From: Desulfococcus multivorans
Lineage (GTDB): Bacteria > Desulfobacterota > Desulfobacteria > Desulfobacterales > Desulfococcaceae
Direction: 5' to 3'
Assembly (NCBI RefSeq): GCF_001854245.1
Contig: NZ_CP015381.1
Coordinates: 3,073,001-3,137,000, forward strand
Length of the DNA: 64,000 bases
A program made the translations under genes and the position numbers. Numbering within the stretch: position 1 is the first letter of the stretch; every line of letters begins with the position of its first letter. Of this stretch, positions 7,517-16,478 are shown piece by piece. Below the pieces are notes generated by a model. That model did no database searches. It saw nothing but the letters and a program-made list of their open reading frames with translations, and had not been told where the DNA came from.

Positions 7517-10153
7517 TTATCCGGCATTGCGGAACATTCCAAGAGAGTTTGGATGATGCACCTCCTCGTTCATATCCCGCATGTGGCATACCTTGCAGTT
7601 TCTGTTGGCGCCCATAGGATACGGCATACCCTGGTACTGAACGGGTGGAATGTTATCCCTGTCGTTTCCGAAGGGATTGTCAGCCGGGTACAGGGCGTGG
7701 GGACTGCCGTGGCAGGCGGCGCACATGAGGCCGGCACCGCCGGTCCGCATCCGATAGAGATCTGCTTCCCCCGCCGTCCAGTGATTGAAGGCGTCAAGGG
7801 ATTCGGGTGGTTGAAACCCCACATGGCAGGTCAGACAGTCAGGCTCGTTGACCCATGGCTTCCGGGGATTGACGGCCTCCGCGGAGGCGACGGCATCAGG
7901 CTTCAAAAGCGACGCTATCCGCTCCGCCGAGGCTTTGCCCGACTCCCGCTCCGCCGCCAGCAGGCTGAGGGCATGGTCCGCCATTCCGCCGTGACAGTGG
8001 GTGCAATCCAATCCAATTTGCCGATGAATACCCCGGTAGGCCCGGGTAACGCCCTCAGGCCGGCCCGGGTGGCATGCGGCGCAGGCTTCCGGACCGGATT
8101 CCGTCAGGTGAACGGCGTGAAAGCCGTGGATAGCCGCAGACAGATTCATCTGCGCTTTTCCCGCGTCATGACACGATTGACACCTCACGGGATCTCCGTC
8201 CTGAGCCTGCGCCAGGAGCCGGGTCTTGTTCATACGGTCATGAACGGCCAGGATATCTTCGGCGGTCTTGTCCGACAGGCCGGCCTTGCCGTCCATACGC
8301 CAACCGCCGCCGTGACAGGAACGGCACCCCATTTCCGTCGAAACGGGAACGGGGATGCAGGTTTCCGCCAGAACGACACCCTTGTCGTCCACCGCCCACA
8401 CCGTCATGAGGGGATAAGGCATGAATTTGCCGTTTTCGGTATAGGGCATGACCGGAACCGCTGTTGCGACATAAGCTCCGGACGCGTCGTCGTAGTCCAA
8501 CGTGTCGGCGACGCGCTTACCCGAAATCCCCGTCCCGACAGCCGGATCTTTTCCCGTAAGCCGGCCGGCATATTTCCAGAAGTCGCTGTGAGCAGCGGGA
8601 TCGGCGAAATCCTTCTCAAGACGATAGCGAAGGGTTACACCCTCTGTAATTCGCTCAGGGATCTCACCCCGACGGATCAGAAGGGCGTATATGTCGTTCC
8701 CGGGGGTCGCAAAGCTGAAATAGCGGTCGGCATCCGAAACGCAGTGCATCCCCTTGGCGTTCCAGGCCAGCAGAACATAGTTGTCGGCACCAGGATTGAA
8801 AGGCGGCATCTCCACCGGGATCGGTTCGGTCTTCACCGCCGCTTCCGTCGCTTTGCCGTGAAGCCCCAGAACGATATAGCCGGCCAGAGCATCCCGCTCG
8901 GCAGGGTTGCCTGGAAACGGCGGCATGTAGGTGTTGATCCGGCCCATACCGTTCAACATGGCCGACATCCCCTCCAAAGAAAACTTTTCCGTGAGAGAAA
9001 GGATGTCGTGCATGGGTCCGCCAACCGAGTGGCAGGCACTGCAGAGAAATTTGAAGAGATCCTTCCCGACCGACATCCGGTTTTCAGGGGTGATCTCCTG
9101 ATACCTGGACCACCGCGTCGCCTTGAGGACACCTGTCTCCCGAATCTCATCCGCCGCTTTTGCGGGGGCTGCATTGGCGTAGAGATATCCGTGGATCAGA
9201 TAGGGACGCCGGGCCGCCTCTCGAACAAATTCGAAAGACCCCATGTAGGCCAGTCCAATGAGAACCAGAAGCCCTGCGATGCCCCGTTTGACGGGAAGGC
9301 CGACGCGAAAGGCCATGAGAATGCCCGCCGTGAAGATCACCGGAGAGATCCAGAGAAAAATCTTCAGGAAGCGGAGCGTTTCCGGAGAGATGTCGAGAAC
9401 CATTTTCTGCTGGTCGGGAGGAAGGGCGGCGATATACCACCAGCCTGTGCCGAGAATGATCGGCAGTGGTATCAAAAGCCATTTGGAGCAGTAGCTGAGG
9501 AGGCGCTCCCGCAGATCAGCGTCGGAAACCGCGAGTGCGGTGACATATCCGAAAAGTCCGGCGAGCATGAATGCCATCGCCGTCCGGAACGCCAGGGACG
9601 GCCAGAAGGATGGATTGAAAAAGCCATCCCAGAAACCGCGGGTGGTCATCCACTCTCCCGGGGTCAGCATGAACGCCACGATGCCGTTGACGACGAAAAG
9701 GGATAGCCAACCGAGGATGAAGTAGAGCCAGCCCATCCTGAGATGAGCTTTCCGCTCCATGTTGCCGAAGGTATAGTAGTAGACGAACAGCGTCACGATC
9801 TCGCCCAGAAAAAAGACCCATTCCGTCGCCCACCCAAAGAAGAAATAATGGATCAGAATCGATGCCGCCTGGGGACTCAGAACAGAGATGACAAACCAGA
9901 TGCCAACCCCCGTGACGGCGCCGAATACGGCGGTCAGCACCAGAAAAAATCCCGCGTGCATCTTGACGTAATCCAGCATCGCCGGAGAATTTTCCCGGTA
10001 TGACTTGGCTTCCGTCAAGACGATGAAAAGCCCGCCGCCCACCGCGAAATGGGCGATATAAACGTGGACGACGGCGATCAGCGCAATCCAAAACCCCCCG
10101 CCCAGCACGTCCAACTCCCAAACCGGATACTGCAACACCCCGTTTAAGTCCAT
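7517..10153 (-). CDS. CydA-like membrane protein fused to octahaem cytochrome c
   Basis: The 878-residue protein starts with about nine membrane helices (residues 15-325) resembling subunit I of the cytochrome bd superfamily: His30/His34 in VVHVYIAHFAVGGG, the acidic pair Glu111/Glu118 in TEWVFFLGEIV, and REAARRPYLIHG where canonical CydA has the GRQPW quinone motif. A monohaem domain follows (CSACH at 371-375 and MPPFPGNP). The C-terminal part carries seven more CxxCH sites (CRSCH, CQSCH, CAACH, CTHCH, CLTCH, CAACH, CKVCH), giving eight in all. The helix that usually holds a haem-ligand His reads PSLAFRTAMAF, with Arg there. No cydB is nearby. I infer a quinol/cytochrome c oxidoreductase facing the periplasm; oxygen reduction is uncertain. 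It is convergent with the M20 remnant. Confidence 0.85.
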   Translation of the reverse strand: MDLNGVLQYPVWELDVLGGGFWIALIAVVHVYIAHFAVGGGLFIVLTEAKSYRENSPAMLDYVKMHAGFFLVLTAVFGAVTGVGIWFVISVLSPQAASILIHYFFFGWATEWVFFLGEIVTLFVYYYTFGNMERKAHLRMGWLYFILGWLSLFVVNGIVAFMLTPGEWMTTRGFWDGFFNPSFWPSLAFRTAMAFMLAGLFGYVTALAVSDADLRERLLSYCSKWLLIPLPIILGTGWWYIAALPPDQQKMVLDISPETLRFLKIFLWISPVIFTAGILMAFRVGLPVKRGIAGLLVLIGLAYMGSFEFVREAARRPYLIHGYLYANAAPAKAADEIRETGVLKATRWSRYQEITPENRMSVGKDLFKFLCSACHSVGGPMHDILSLTEKFSLEGMSAMLNGMGRINTYMPPFPGNPAERDALAGYIVLGLHGKATEAAVKTEPIPVEMPPFNPGADNYVLLAWNAKGMHCVSDADRYFSFATPGNDIYALLIRRGEIPERITEGVTLRYRLEKDFADPAAHSDFWKYAGRLTGKDPAVGTGISGKRVADTLDYDDASGAYVATAVPVMPYTENGKFMPYPLMTVWAVDDKGVVLAETCIPVPVSTEMGCRSCHGGGWRMDGKAGLSDKTAEDILAVHDRMNKTRLLAQAQDGDPVRCQSCHDAGKAQMNLSAAIHGFHAVHLTESGPEACAACHPGRPEGVTRAYRGIHRQIGLDCTHCHGGMADHALSLLAAERESGKASAERIASLLKPDAVASAEAVNPRKPWVNEPDCLTCHVGFQPPESLDAFNHWTAGEADLYRMRTGGAGLMCAACHGSPHALYPADNPFGNDRDNIPPVQYQGMPYPMGANRNCKVCHMRDMNEEVHHPNSLGMFRNAG

Positions 10154-10316
10154 TTCAATTCCTCACCGTATCTTATCGCTTATTATGGACGACGATATTT
10201 TTCTCTTCCGTCTATAAGCGATATTGTCGGGGTGTGTCAATACGCCGGGAGCTCCGGCATCGTTTTAACGGAAATGGCGTTGGGTGAGGGATTCCTTCTC
10301 CATCATCTTCTTACTT

Positions 10317-10369
10317 AACTTTCGACTTTCATAGGCCGGTGCCGGTCAACATCATGAAAGTCGAAAGTT
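10317..10369. repeat. Dispersed palindromic repeat, copy 1
   Basis: A perfect 16-bp inverted repeat (aactttcgactttcat / atgaaagtcgaaagtt) flanks a 21-base loop containing ggccggtgccgg. It sits just downstream of the Nudix gene. A second copy at 15876-15927 is in the opposite orientation. The shape is REP- or MITE-like; it could also act as a transcription terminator. Confidence 0.85.
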
Positions 10370-10375
10370 GAATTC

Positions 10376-10879
10376 TTAAAGAACGGACATGAGCTGACGG
10401 CAGACGGCCACATCCGTGGGAAAGGCCATGGCCGGCAGACGATTCAGGGGAAAAAACCGCACCTCCGCAGCATCGGAACCGGCATGCATCGCCCCCCCTA
10501 CGACCTCTCCCCGGAACCAGATGCCCACCGTCTGACGGGATCGATCATGGAAATTGGAGTGAACGGCAAACACCGGCCCGACGGTCACCAGAAGACCGGT
10601 CTCCTCCGCGAACTCGCGGCCGGCCGCCGTCCGAACCTCTTCATTCCACTCCACATGACCGCAGGGAATGCACCAGAGACCTTCATGAGATCCACGGCGG
10701 CAGATCAGCAGAAGACGGTCCGCCGCCGTCACGATGACCGCAACGCCCACGGTGGGGTTGCGGTAGTATGTCCTTCCGCACGGTCGGCAACGTCGGCGCT
10801 CGATCCCCTTTTCCCAGAGGCGCATCAGCGGCGTCCCGCAGGCGGGGCAGAAATCAAAAAGGCCAGAATCGATTGTCAT
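10376..10879 (-). CDS. Nudix hydrolase with N-terminal zinc ribbon
   Basis: The 167-residue protein has a complete Nudix box at residues 74-96 ([14 protein letters not shown] then REFAEETGL) matching Gx5Ex7REUxEExGU. An N-terminal zinc ribbon is formed by CPAC (11-14) and CRPC (31-34), as in NudC-like and ADP-ribose-type Nudix proteins. It should hydrolyse a nucleoside diphosphate linked to another group; the substrate cannot be told. The start overlaps the end of the ferritin-like gene by 26 bp, suggesting translational coupling at the end of the rsmI-to-Nudix gene run. Confidence 0.92.
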   Translation of the reverse strand: MTIDSGLFDFCPACGTPLMRLWEKGIERRRCRPCGRTYYRNPTVGVAVIVTAADRLLLICRRGSHEGLWCIPCGHVEWNEEVRTAAGREFAEETGLLVTVGPVFAVHSNFHDRSRQTVGIWFRGEVVGGAMHAGSDAAEVRFFPLNRLPAMAFPTDVAVCRQLMSVL

Positions 10880-11354
10880 ACCAGATTTTCTCGGTCAATG
10901 CCCGGTCCATGTCCAACAATACCTTCAAATGGCCGCTTTCCCAGTCTGAAAGCCACTCGTAAAGCCGCTTTTCCCCGGGATCCGAGGTGTTGCGGGCACG
11001 CTCCGTATAGAGTTTTACGGCGCGTTCCTCCATGTCCGCGGCCGCCTGGATGGCGGCCGATTCATAGCCTGCGCCCTGAATCTTTTCCTTCAGGGCGGCA
11101 CTGAGAACCGTTGAGGCCACACTCCCCGAGGCGGCGTCATATGTCGCGGCCTTGAATTTTCCACTCTGCTTATAGGATTGGTATTGGTCCGACAGCATCC
11201 GGATATGAAGACTCTCCTCCTCGGCCATGGCCTCGAAAAATTGCTTGATATCGGGGTTCTCGGACTGTGCTGCCACGTTTTCGTAGAAGGCCTTTCCTCG
11301 CATCTCCAACAACATCGCACTCTTCAGAATGTTTAACGCTGCATTATCCTGCAT
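10854..11354 (-). CDS. Ferritin-like diiron protein (rubrerythrin-related)
   Basis: The 166-residue four-helix protein has carboxylate/His pairs in the expected places: [34 protein letters not shown] and [10 protein letters not shown]. It lacks the C-terminal rubredoxin domain of classical rubrerythrin. Such proteins usually act in peroxide or oxygen detoxification, or in iron handling, in anaerobes. It overlaps the Nudix gene and follows the lipoprotein gene by about 110 bp. The actual electron partner is unknown. Confidence 0.88.
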   Translation of the reverse strand: MQDNAALNILKSAMLLEMRGKAFYENVAAQSENPDIKQFFEAMAEEESLHIRMLSDQYQSYKQSGKFKAATYDAASGSVASTVLSAALKEKIQGAGYESAAIQAAADMEERAVKLYTERARNTSDPGEKRLYEWLSDWESGHLKVLLDMDRALTEKIWYDNRFWPF

Positions 11355-11464
11355 CTGCGCCTCCTCGCGTTTGGAACCGGAACATCATGAGGTTACCCGT
11401 CCCGGGGTTGACGATTTATTCCGGTAGTTGGACGTTCAGGTAAAAAATGGAATGATATCCGGAT

Positions 11465-11968
11465 CTATTTGAAGGGGGTATCCCAGAAGGACCAGTCCGC
11501 CGACTCTCCAGCCGGACCGTTGTCTATCGCCCTGCCGGAATAGCCGATAGCCCACCCGACGGCTTCAGGAGGTATCGCCCGACGCCGGATAAACCGGAGG
11601 GGTTCGAGCGCTTTTCCCCAACCGCTGTTGTAAAGTCGACCGACGGCGATCACCTGGCCCGCTGCGTTCAGATAATAGGTTTCCAGATAAAAGGTTTGGA
11701 TGACGGGGAAATTGCTGACGCCCCCCCGGAATTCAACGGTTCCTTTAACCGTCAAGTCCCCACCCTGCCGGACGTATTCATAGTAAAACACAAGGTCGCG
11801 CGCAACCCATGCTCCTGTGTAAGGACCGCCTTCCTGAAGCGGCAGACGCAGCTCGGGTGCGACCGTTTGACCGACGCCTCGGCTGAAGGACAGGCATCCG
11901 TGCAAGGCAATCGCTGCCAGAACAATGCCCATGCCGATCCCTACCATTACTGTAATCCGTTTCATCAT
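11465..11968 (-). CDS. Small predicted lipoprotein, unknown function
   Basis: The product of about 167 residues begins MMKRITVMVGIGMGIV and has a signal peptide ending in a lipobox (ALHGC). The mature part is beta-rich (YTGAWVARDLVFYYEYV, DLTVKGTVEFRGG, QTFYLETYYLNAAGQ). I do not recognise the family. The frame is open further upstream into the phosphopantetheinyl transferase gene, but GGGGGG immediately before the ATG ATG pair and the start of the signal peptide support 11968 (or 11965). It is likely anchored in the inner or outer membrane. Its place between the transferase and ferritin-like genes gives no clear functional hint. Confidence 0.75.
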   Translation of the reverse strand: MMKRITVMVGIGMGIVLAAIALHGCLSFSRGVGQTVAPELRLPLQEGGPYTGAWVARDLVFYYEYVRQGGDLTVKGTVEFRGGVSNFPVIQTFYLETYYLNAAGQVIAVGRLYNSGWGKALEPLRFIRRRAIPPEAVGWAIGYSGRAIDNGPAGESADWSFWDTPFK

Positions 11969-12078
11969 CGCCCCCCATAGCCGATCCCGGACGACAGGCC
12001 CCGAATCTTCCGAAAAGATCGCGGCGTAATTTATTAATATATGGGTCGGGAGCCCTGCTGTCAAACCTTCGCAGCGGT

Positions 12079-12678
12079 TCATGGCAACTCGGGAAATCGC
12101 CATTGAACAGGAAATTTTCCCAGGACAACCGCCGCGATATGGTCTTCCACACAGGTGTGACAAACCCGGTAGTCCCGATGCCGATACCGCAACGACAGGC
12201 CTCGGCGTCCGTCCACATGTCGGACGCGGCATTTCAGCAGATCGGCGATGCCAATGCCGCCGATCTTGAGCACGGCTTCTTTCGCGGTCCAAAAGCGGAA
12301 AAAAGCGTCGGGTGTGTCGGATTTCACCAAGCGCCACTCATGGTTTGTCGCCACCTTGGATTGGAGCCTGAGGTTGTATGGCCGGATCCTTTCGATGTCG
12401 ATGCCCACGGGCTCAGGTGAAAAAATTCCCGCGACATATTGAGGTTTGTGGCTGACGGACCAGTAACCGCCCCCGACGGAGAGCGGTCGGCCGAGGCTGT
12501 CCTTGACCAGCTGGTCCGGGGCAAGAACGACTCCCCGTAACGCCGCGGAAAGGATCAAGGCTTGTCGGGCATAGCCACTCAAAAAACGGACCCGGTCCCT
12601 CGGTGCCAGGGGAAGATATGCATCCGCCGGCACCCGAAGGATTACCGGATGAACGGCGGCTTCAGGCGACAACGCCAT
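12079..12678 (-). CDS. 4'-phosphopantetheinyl transferase (Sfp type)
   Basis: The 199-residue protein carries the two superfamily signatures: GIDIE (magnesium ligands Asp94 and Glu96) and FFRFWTAKEAVLK (Trp130, Lys133, Glu134), preceded by SVSHKP. It would transfer phosphopantetheine from CoA to acyl or peptidyl carrier proteins. Its start lies inside the end of the acyl-CoA synthetase gene (17-bp overlap), so the two are co-translated. A lone Sfp-type enzyme away from biosynthetic genes may serve the general acyl carrier protein or a carrier elsewhere in the genome. Confidence 0.9.
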   Translation of the reverse strand: MALSPEAAVHPVILRVPADAYLPLAPRDRVRFLSGYARQALILSAALRGVVLAPDQLVKDSLGRPLSVGGGYWSVSHKPQYVAGIFSPEPVGIDIERIRPYNLRLQSKVATNHEWRLVKSDTPDAFFRFWTAKEAVLKIGGIGIADLLKCRVRHVDGRRGLSLRYRHRDYRVCHTCVEDHIAAVVLGKFPVQWRFPELP

Positions 12679-14824
12679 CGGCTGCCTTGAGGATCATTCG
12701 ACAGTCGGCCACAGTGGCGCCTCGCCCCTGTTCATGAACCAGGAGGGGGTTGATGTCCAGCTCCTGAATCTCGGAATGATTGACGACCATGTCCGAAAGA
12801 CTGACCAGAAGCCGCTCCACGGTCGCCAGATCGGATTCCGGACGACCCCGGAAGGCCCTGAGGAGTTTGTATCCCATGATTTTTCGCATCATTCGGCGGG
12901 CTTCGTTCCGGCCGATGGGGGCAAGGCGGAACGAGACATCCTTGAAAACCTCGACGAAAATGCCACCGAAACCGAACATGATGAGGGGACCGAAGACAGG
13001 GTATCGGTTCGCGCCCAGAATCACCTCCCGACCGGGCTCGGCCATTTTCTGGACAAGCACCCCTTCGATCTCCGCGTCGGCGCGGTATTTCCGAGCACCC
13101 TCCACGATCTGATTGAAGGCCTTCCGAACCGCCGCGGCGTCCTTCATGCCGATTTTCACCCCGCCGGCGTCGGACTTGTGAAGTATCTGGGGGGAGACGA
13201 TCTTGAGAACCACCGGATACCCGATCCGATCCGCAGCGGCGACGGCCTCGGCATCAGTGGCCGCCAGTTCAGTGGGCAACACATCAAAACCGTAACAGGC
13301 CAGAAGTCTGAGGCCTTCGAATTCCCCCAGCCGGGTTCGGCCGCGCTCAAGACAATCGTTGATGATGTCGCGCGCGCCGGCGACGTCGTGACTCAGGGTG
13401 AACTGGGCCAGGCTCTGACGGTTCAACCATTGGGAATAGCGATAGAGCGTGCCAAAAGCCCGGGCCGCGGCCTCCGGAAAACGAAAAACCGGGATCCCGT
13501 TTTCCTGAAGATGTTTGACCCCCGACGAGACGTCGACGATTCCCATAAAGCAGCAAAGGATCGGTTTGTGGGTTCGCCGTGCAATGCTGACCACCGCCTC
13601 GGCGGTACCCAGGGCGTTGGTCATGGATTGTGGGGTGAGGATGACGAGTGCCCCGTCGACCCCTTCGTCCCGGATCACCGCCGCCAGTGCGTTTTCATAC
13701 CGATCCTGGGCCGCGTCGCCGATGACGTCCACCGGGTTGTGGAGGTTGGCCGCCGCCGGCAGATGGCTTGCCAGGGTTTCGATGGTGTCCTCCTTGAATT
13801 CGGCAAGTTGAAGACCGGATGAGATGGTCATGTCCGTAGCGACGATCCCGGGCCCCCCCGCATTGGTGACGATGGCCACGCGATTCCCCTCGGGAATTTT
13901 TCGTCGGAATTTTCCCAGCATCGACTCGTTCTTGTAAGCGAAGGTGCTGGCAAAATCGAAAAGGTCGTTGATGGAGTCCACGCGGATGATACCTGCCTGC
14001 TCGAAAATGCTGTCGTATACCGCTTCCGAGCCGGCAAGCGACCCGGTGTGGGAAGCGGCGGCCTGAGCGCCGGCGGCGGTTCTGCCGGACTTGATGACGA
14101 GAATCGGTGTGGGTCGATCACCCGACGTGATCTTCTTCACCTCTTCGATGAATTCGGGACCTCTGCGTAACTCCTCTAAATATATCATAATCACCTCGGT
14201 ATCGAAATCCCGATGAAAATACCGAAGCAGATCCAGTTCATCCACATCCGCCTTGTTGCCGATGGAAATGAACTTGGAGAATCCGAAATCCCTGTCGGCT
14301 GCGAAATCAAGCACGGCCGTGCAAAGGGCGCCGCTCTGGGAAATAAAGGAGATGTTTCCAGCCTTGGGCATTCGACTGGAAAAGCTGGCGTTGAGGCTGA
14401 CAGAGGTCAACGGATTGATCACCCCTAAACAGTTGGGACCGATGAGCCGAATGTCGGCCTTGCGGCACATCTCCACGATTTGATCCTCAATGTCGCGCCC
14501 CGCTTTTCCGACCTCCCGGAAACCCGCCGAAACGATGACGATGCCCTTCACCCCTTTTTGGATGGCATCCGCTACGGCTGTCCTGGCGAGCTTGGGTGGA
14601 AGAATGATCATGGCCAGATCGACGGGATCCGGGATATCCGTGACACTGGGGTAGGCCTTGACGCTCAGAATCGACCTGGCCGTGGGATTGACCGGGTAGA
14701 GCACTCCTTTGAAACCGCCTCTCAAAATATTGGCAAAGATATCGTGCCCCACCTTTCCCGGCGTGGACGAAGCGCCGATGACCGCCACGGACTGGGGGGA
14801 AAAAATCGCATCCAGCTTGTTCAT
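12662..14824 (-). CDS. Acetate--CoA ligase family protein (ADP-forming), fused alpha and beta parts
   Basis: The 720-residue protein has a CoA-binding Rossmann domain (residues 1-140; VAVIGASSTPGKVG), succinyl-CoA-ligase-like domains with ISQSGALCTAV (161-171) and the ASHTGSLAGSEAVYD segment (His259), and a C-terminal ATP-grasp domain (HKSDAGGVKIGM, ELDINPLLVH). It should interconvert acyl-CoA, ADP and phosphate with acid, CoA and ATP, giving substrate-level ATP from acetyl-CoA or other acyl-CoAs. I chose ATG 14824 over the longer frame because conserved sequence starts there and it overlaps the rsmI stop codon as ATGA. The acyl specificity cannot be told. Some family members are protein acetyltransferases, but no GNAT domain is present. 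Confidence 0.9.
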   Translation of the reverse strand: MNKLDAIFSPQSVAVIGASSTPGKVGHDIFANILRGGFKGVLYPVNPTARSILSVKAYPSVTDIPDPVDLAMIILPPKLARTAVADAIQKGVKGIVIVSAGFREVGKAGRDIEDQIVEMCRKADIRLIGPNCLGVINPLTSVSLNASFSSRMPKAGNISFISQSGALCTAVLDFAADRDFGFSKFISIGNKADVDELDLLRYFHRDFDTEVIMIYLEELRRGPEFIEEVKKITSGDRPTPILVIKSGRTAAGAQAAASHTGSLAGSEAVYDSIFEQAGIIRVDSINDLFDFASTFAYKNESMLGKFRRKIPEGNRVAIVTNAGGPGIVATDMTISSGLQLAEFKEDTIETLASHLPAAANLHNPVDVIGDAAQDRYENALAAVIRDEGVDGALVILTPQSMTNALGTAEAVVSIARRTHKPILCCFMGIVDVSSGVKHLQENGIPVFRFPEAAARAFGTLYRYSQWLNRQSLAQFTLSHDVAGARDIINDCLERGRTRLGEFEGLRLLACYGFDVLPTELAATDAEAVAAADRIGYPVVLKIVSPQILHKSDAGGVKIGMKDAAAVRKAFNQIVEGARKYRADAEIEGVLVQKMAEPGREVILGANRYPVFGPLIMFGFGGIFVEVFKDVSFRLAPIGRNEARRMMRKIMGYKLLRAFRGRPESDLATVERLLVSLSDMVVNHSEIQELDINPLLVHEQGRGATVADCRMILKAADGVVA

Positions 14825-15684
14825 TCCTTCTGTTTCCTTTCTTTGATGGCCAGAGCCTCCTGGTAGATAACATTTTTGGAAACCCCGTATTTTTCTGCGA
14901 GACGCCGGGAGATGCCCGACAGTTTGACGCCGTGTTCGGCCAGGGCCGCTTCGATCTCGCATCGAATCACCTCCGGTGAAGGCGCATCATCTTCCCCGCG
15001 GCCCGCCACCAGGAACGTGCACTCCCCCTTGACATCGGGTCGTGCCGACAGGACCGCCAGGATCTCCGACAGCCGTCCCCGGATGAACTCCTCATGGGTC
15101 TTTGTCATCTCTCGGCACAGCACGGCCTCCCGGTCCCCCATCACAATGGAGACCTCCTGGATGAGAGCGCGTATCCGACGGGGGGATTCGTAAAAGATCA
15201 GCGTCATCGGCTGCCTTTTCAGCGCTTCGAGCATTTCGGACCGCTTGCCGCGCTTCCGGGGAAGGAACCCCACGAATACAAATGCGTCCGTGGGCAGTCC
15301 CGAGGCACTCAGGGCGCTGACGGCGGCTGACGGACCGGGTATGGGTATGACCTTTATGCCTTTGTCCACGGCCATTCGGACCAGCCGGTACCCGGGGTCC
15401 GAAAGGGTCGGGGTGCCGGCGTCGGAAACCAGGGCTACGTCTTCCCCGCATTCAAGCCGTGCAAGAAGTTCCGCCGCCCGGTCCTCCTCGTTGTGCTCAT
15501 GGCATGAGACCAAAGGCGCTCCGATCCGGTGGTGGGAGAGAAGTCTTGCCGTATTTCGGGTGTCTTCCGCCGCGATGACGCGGACTCGGCCGAGGACGTT
15601 GATCGCCCGGATAGTGATATCGTCCATGTGGCCGATGGGGGTGGCAACGATGTAAAGATTCCCTGGGGATGTCATGTCGTTCAC
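14821..15684 (-). CDS. rsmI: 16S rRNA (cytidine-1402-2'-O)-methyltransferase RsmI
   Basis: The 287-residue protein has the RsmI signatures GNLYIVATPIGHMDDIT, AAEDTRNTARLL, ALVSDAGTPTLSDPG and PIPGPSAAVSALSASGLP. It methylates the ribose of C1402 in the ribosomal decoding centre, using S-adenosylmethionine. Its stop overlaps the start of the acyl-CoA synthetase gene (ATGA), so it heads a translationally coupled run. A Lys/Glu-rich tail (IKERKQKE) closes the protein. Confidence 0.95.
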   Translation of the reverse strand: MNDMTSPGNLYIVATPIGHMDDITIRAINVLGRVRVIAAEDTRNTARLLSHHRIGAPLVSCHEHNEEDRAAELLARLECGEDVALVSDAGTPTLSDPGYRLVRMAVDKGIKVIPIPGPSAAVSALSASGLPTDAFVFVGFLPRKRGKRSEMLEALKRQPMTLIFYESPRRIRALIQEVSIVMGDREAVLCREMTKTHEEFIRGRLSEILAVLSARPDVKGECTFLVAGRGEDDAPSPEVIRCEIEAALAEHGVKLSGISRRLAEKYGVSKNVIYQEALAIKERKQKE

Positions 15685-15875
15685 GTTTTATTGCCTTGTC
15701 TCGGCACTATACCGTTGTGGAAAAATATTTCAAGGTCTAATCATATTTTATGCATACCATTAGCTATTTCCTGGATATACGCTGCACTAACCGGCGACGA
15801 ATTCAGGGTCGGGCGCCAGAGTCATACGCTATGGACATCAAATCATCAACAGAATTTTAATGCAATTTCTCTCTT

Positions 15876-15927
15876 AACTTTCAGCTTTCATGATGGTGTC
15901 GGCACCGGCCTGTGAAAGTCGAAAGTT
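15876..15927. repeat. Dispersed palindromic repeat, copy 2 (inverted relative to copy 1)
   Basis: The arms aactttcagctttca and tgaaagtcgaaagtt pair with two mismatches around a loop with cggcaccggcc. Read on the minus strand, the arms and the loop core GGCCGGTGCCG match copy 1 at 10317-10369. Conservation of the loop as well as the stem argues for a shared mobile or amplified origin. Confidence 0.82.
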
Positions 15928-15944
15928 GAGCTTCAATGAACAAA

Positions 15945-15975
15945 AAAACCGTCCAACGACATCACGGACGGTTTT
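15945..15975 (-). terminator. Rho-independent terminator of the nitrogen operon
   Basis: aaaaccgtcc (15945-15954) and ggacggtttt (15966-15975) form a 10-bp stem. On the minus strand it is followed by a T run. It lies just past the end of the glutamine synthetase remnant. Confidence 0.75.
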
Positions 15976-16007
15976 CAATAAAGCGCTGCGGCAATGGACA
16001 TACCGAA

Positions 16008-16467
16008 TCAGATAAACGTCAGATATCGCTTTACCTCCCACGGGGTGACGTGCCGCATAAACTCGGACCACTCGGCCCGCTTGAGGCGGATGAACTCCTC
16101 GGCGATGGGGCCAAGGCCTGAGCAGACCACCTCGTCCGCCTCAAGGGCCGTTACCGCATCCATGAGGTTCTGGGGCAACAGGATCATTCCCCGCTTCCGG
16201 CGCTGGTCATACGGCAAATTCCAGACATTCTCCCCGATGACGGCATCGCCCGGGTCGATCCGATTTTTAATGCCGTCCAGTCCGGCGGCGATGTGAGCCG
16301 CCATGAGGAGATAGGGATTGACCATGGCCGAGGGAGATCGGTCCTCGAATCGATTGGGGGCCGGGCAGCGGAAAAGTTGGGTCCGATTGTTGTCGCCGTA
16401 GGATGCGTAGGCGGGTGAACACCCTGGCACCATTATTTTCAGCCGTTATTTCAAAATCGGCATCCAT
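16008..16467 (-). pseudogene. Glutamine synthetase remnant (C-terminal third)
   Basis: The open frame from 16433 encodes only the last 141 residues of a glutamine synthetase: VPGCSPAYASYGDNNRTQL, RFEDRSPSAMVNPYLLMAA, AAGLDGIKNRIDPGD and a WEVKRYLTF end like that of GlnT / gamma-glutamylmethylamide synthetases. Full-length enzymes have about 440 residues. A plausible original start (ATG 16467, MDADFEITAEN) lies directly after the preceding stop codon but is in a different frame from the C-terminal part. About 300 residues, including most of the ATP and metal site, are therefore missing and the junction is frameshifted. It is the last gene of the amt-glx operon. Assembly error is an alternative. 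Confidence 0.85.
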
Positions 16468-16478
16468 CTACGAACCGG

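Larger units (their letters stand above)
15685..16007. other. Intergenic stretch, 323 bp
   Basis: No gene is visible here. The stretch holds the upstream region of rsmI, copy 2 of the palindromic repeat and the rho-independent terminator of the nitrogen operon. The segment 15700-15870 is AT-rich and could contain the rsmI promoter, but I see no convincing -35/-10 pair. Confidence 0.6.

Noticed and set aside
7553-9706. Plus-strand 717-codon frame
   Set aside because: Antisense to the CydA-like multihaem gene, whose eight CxxCH motifs and membrane helices are clear.
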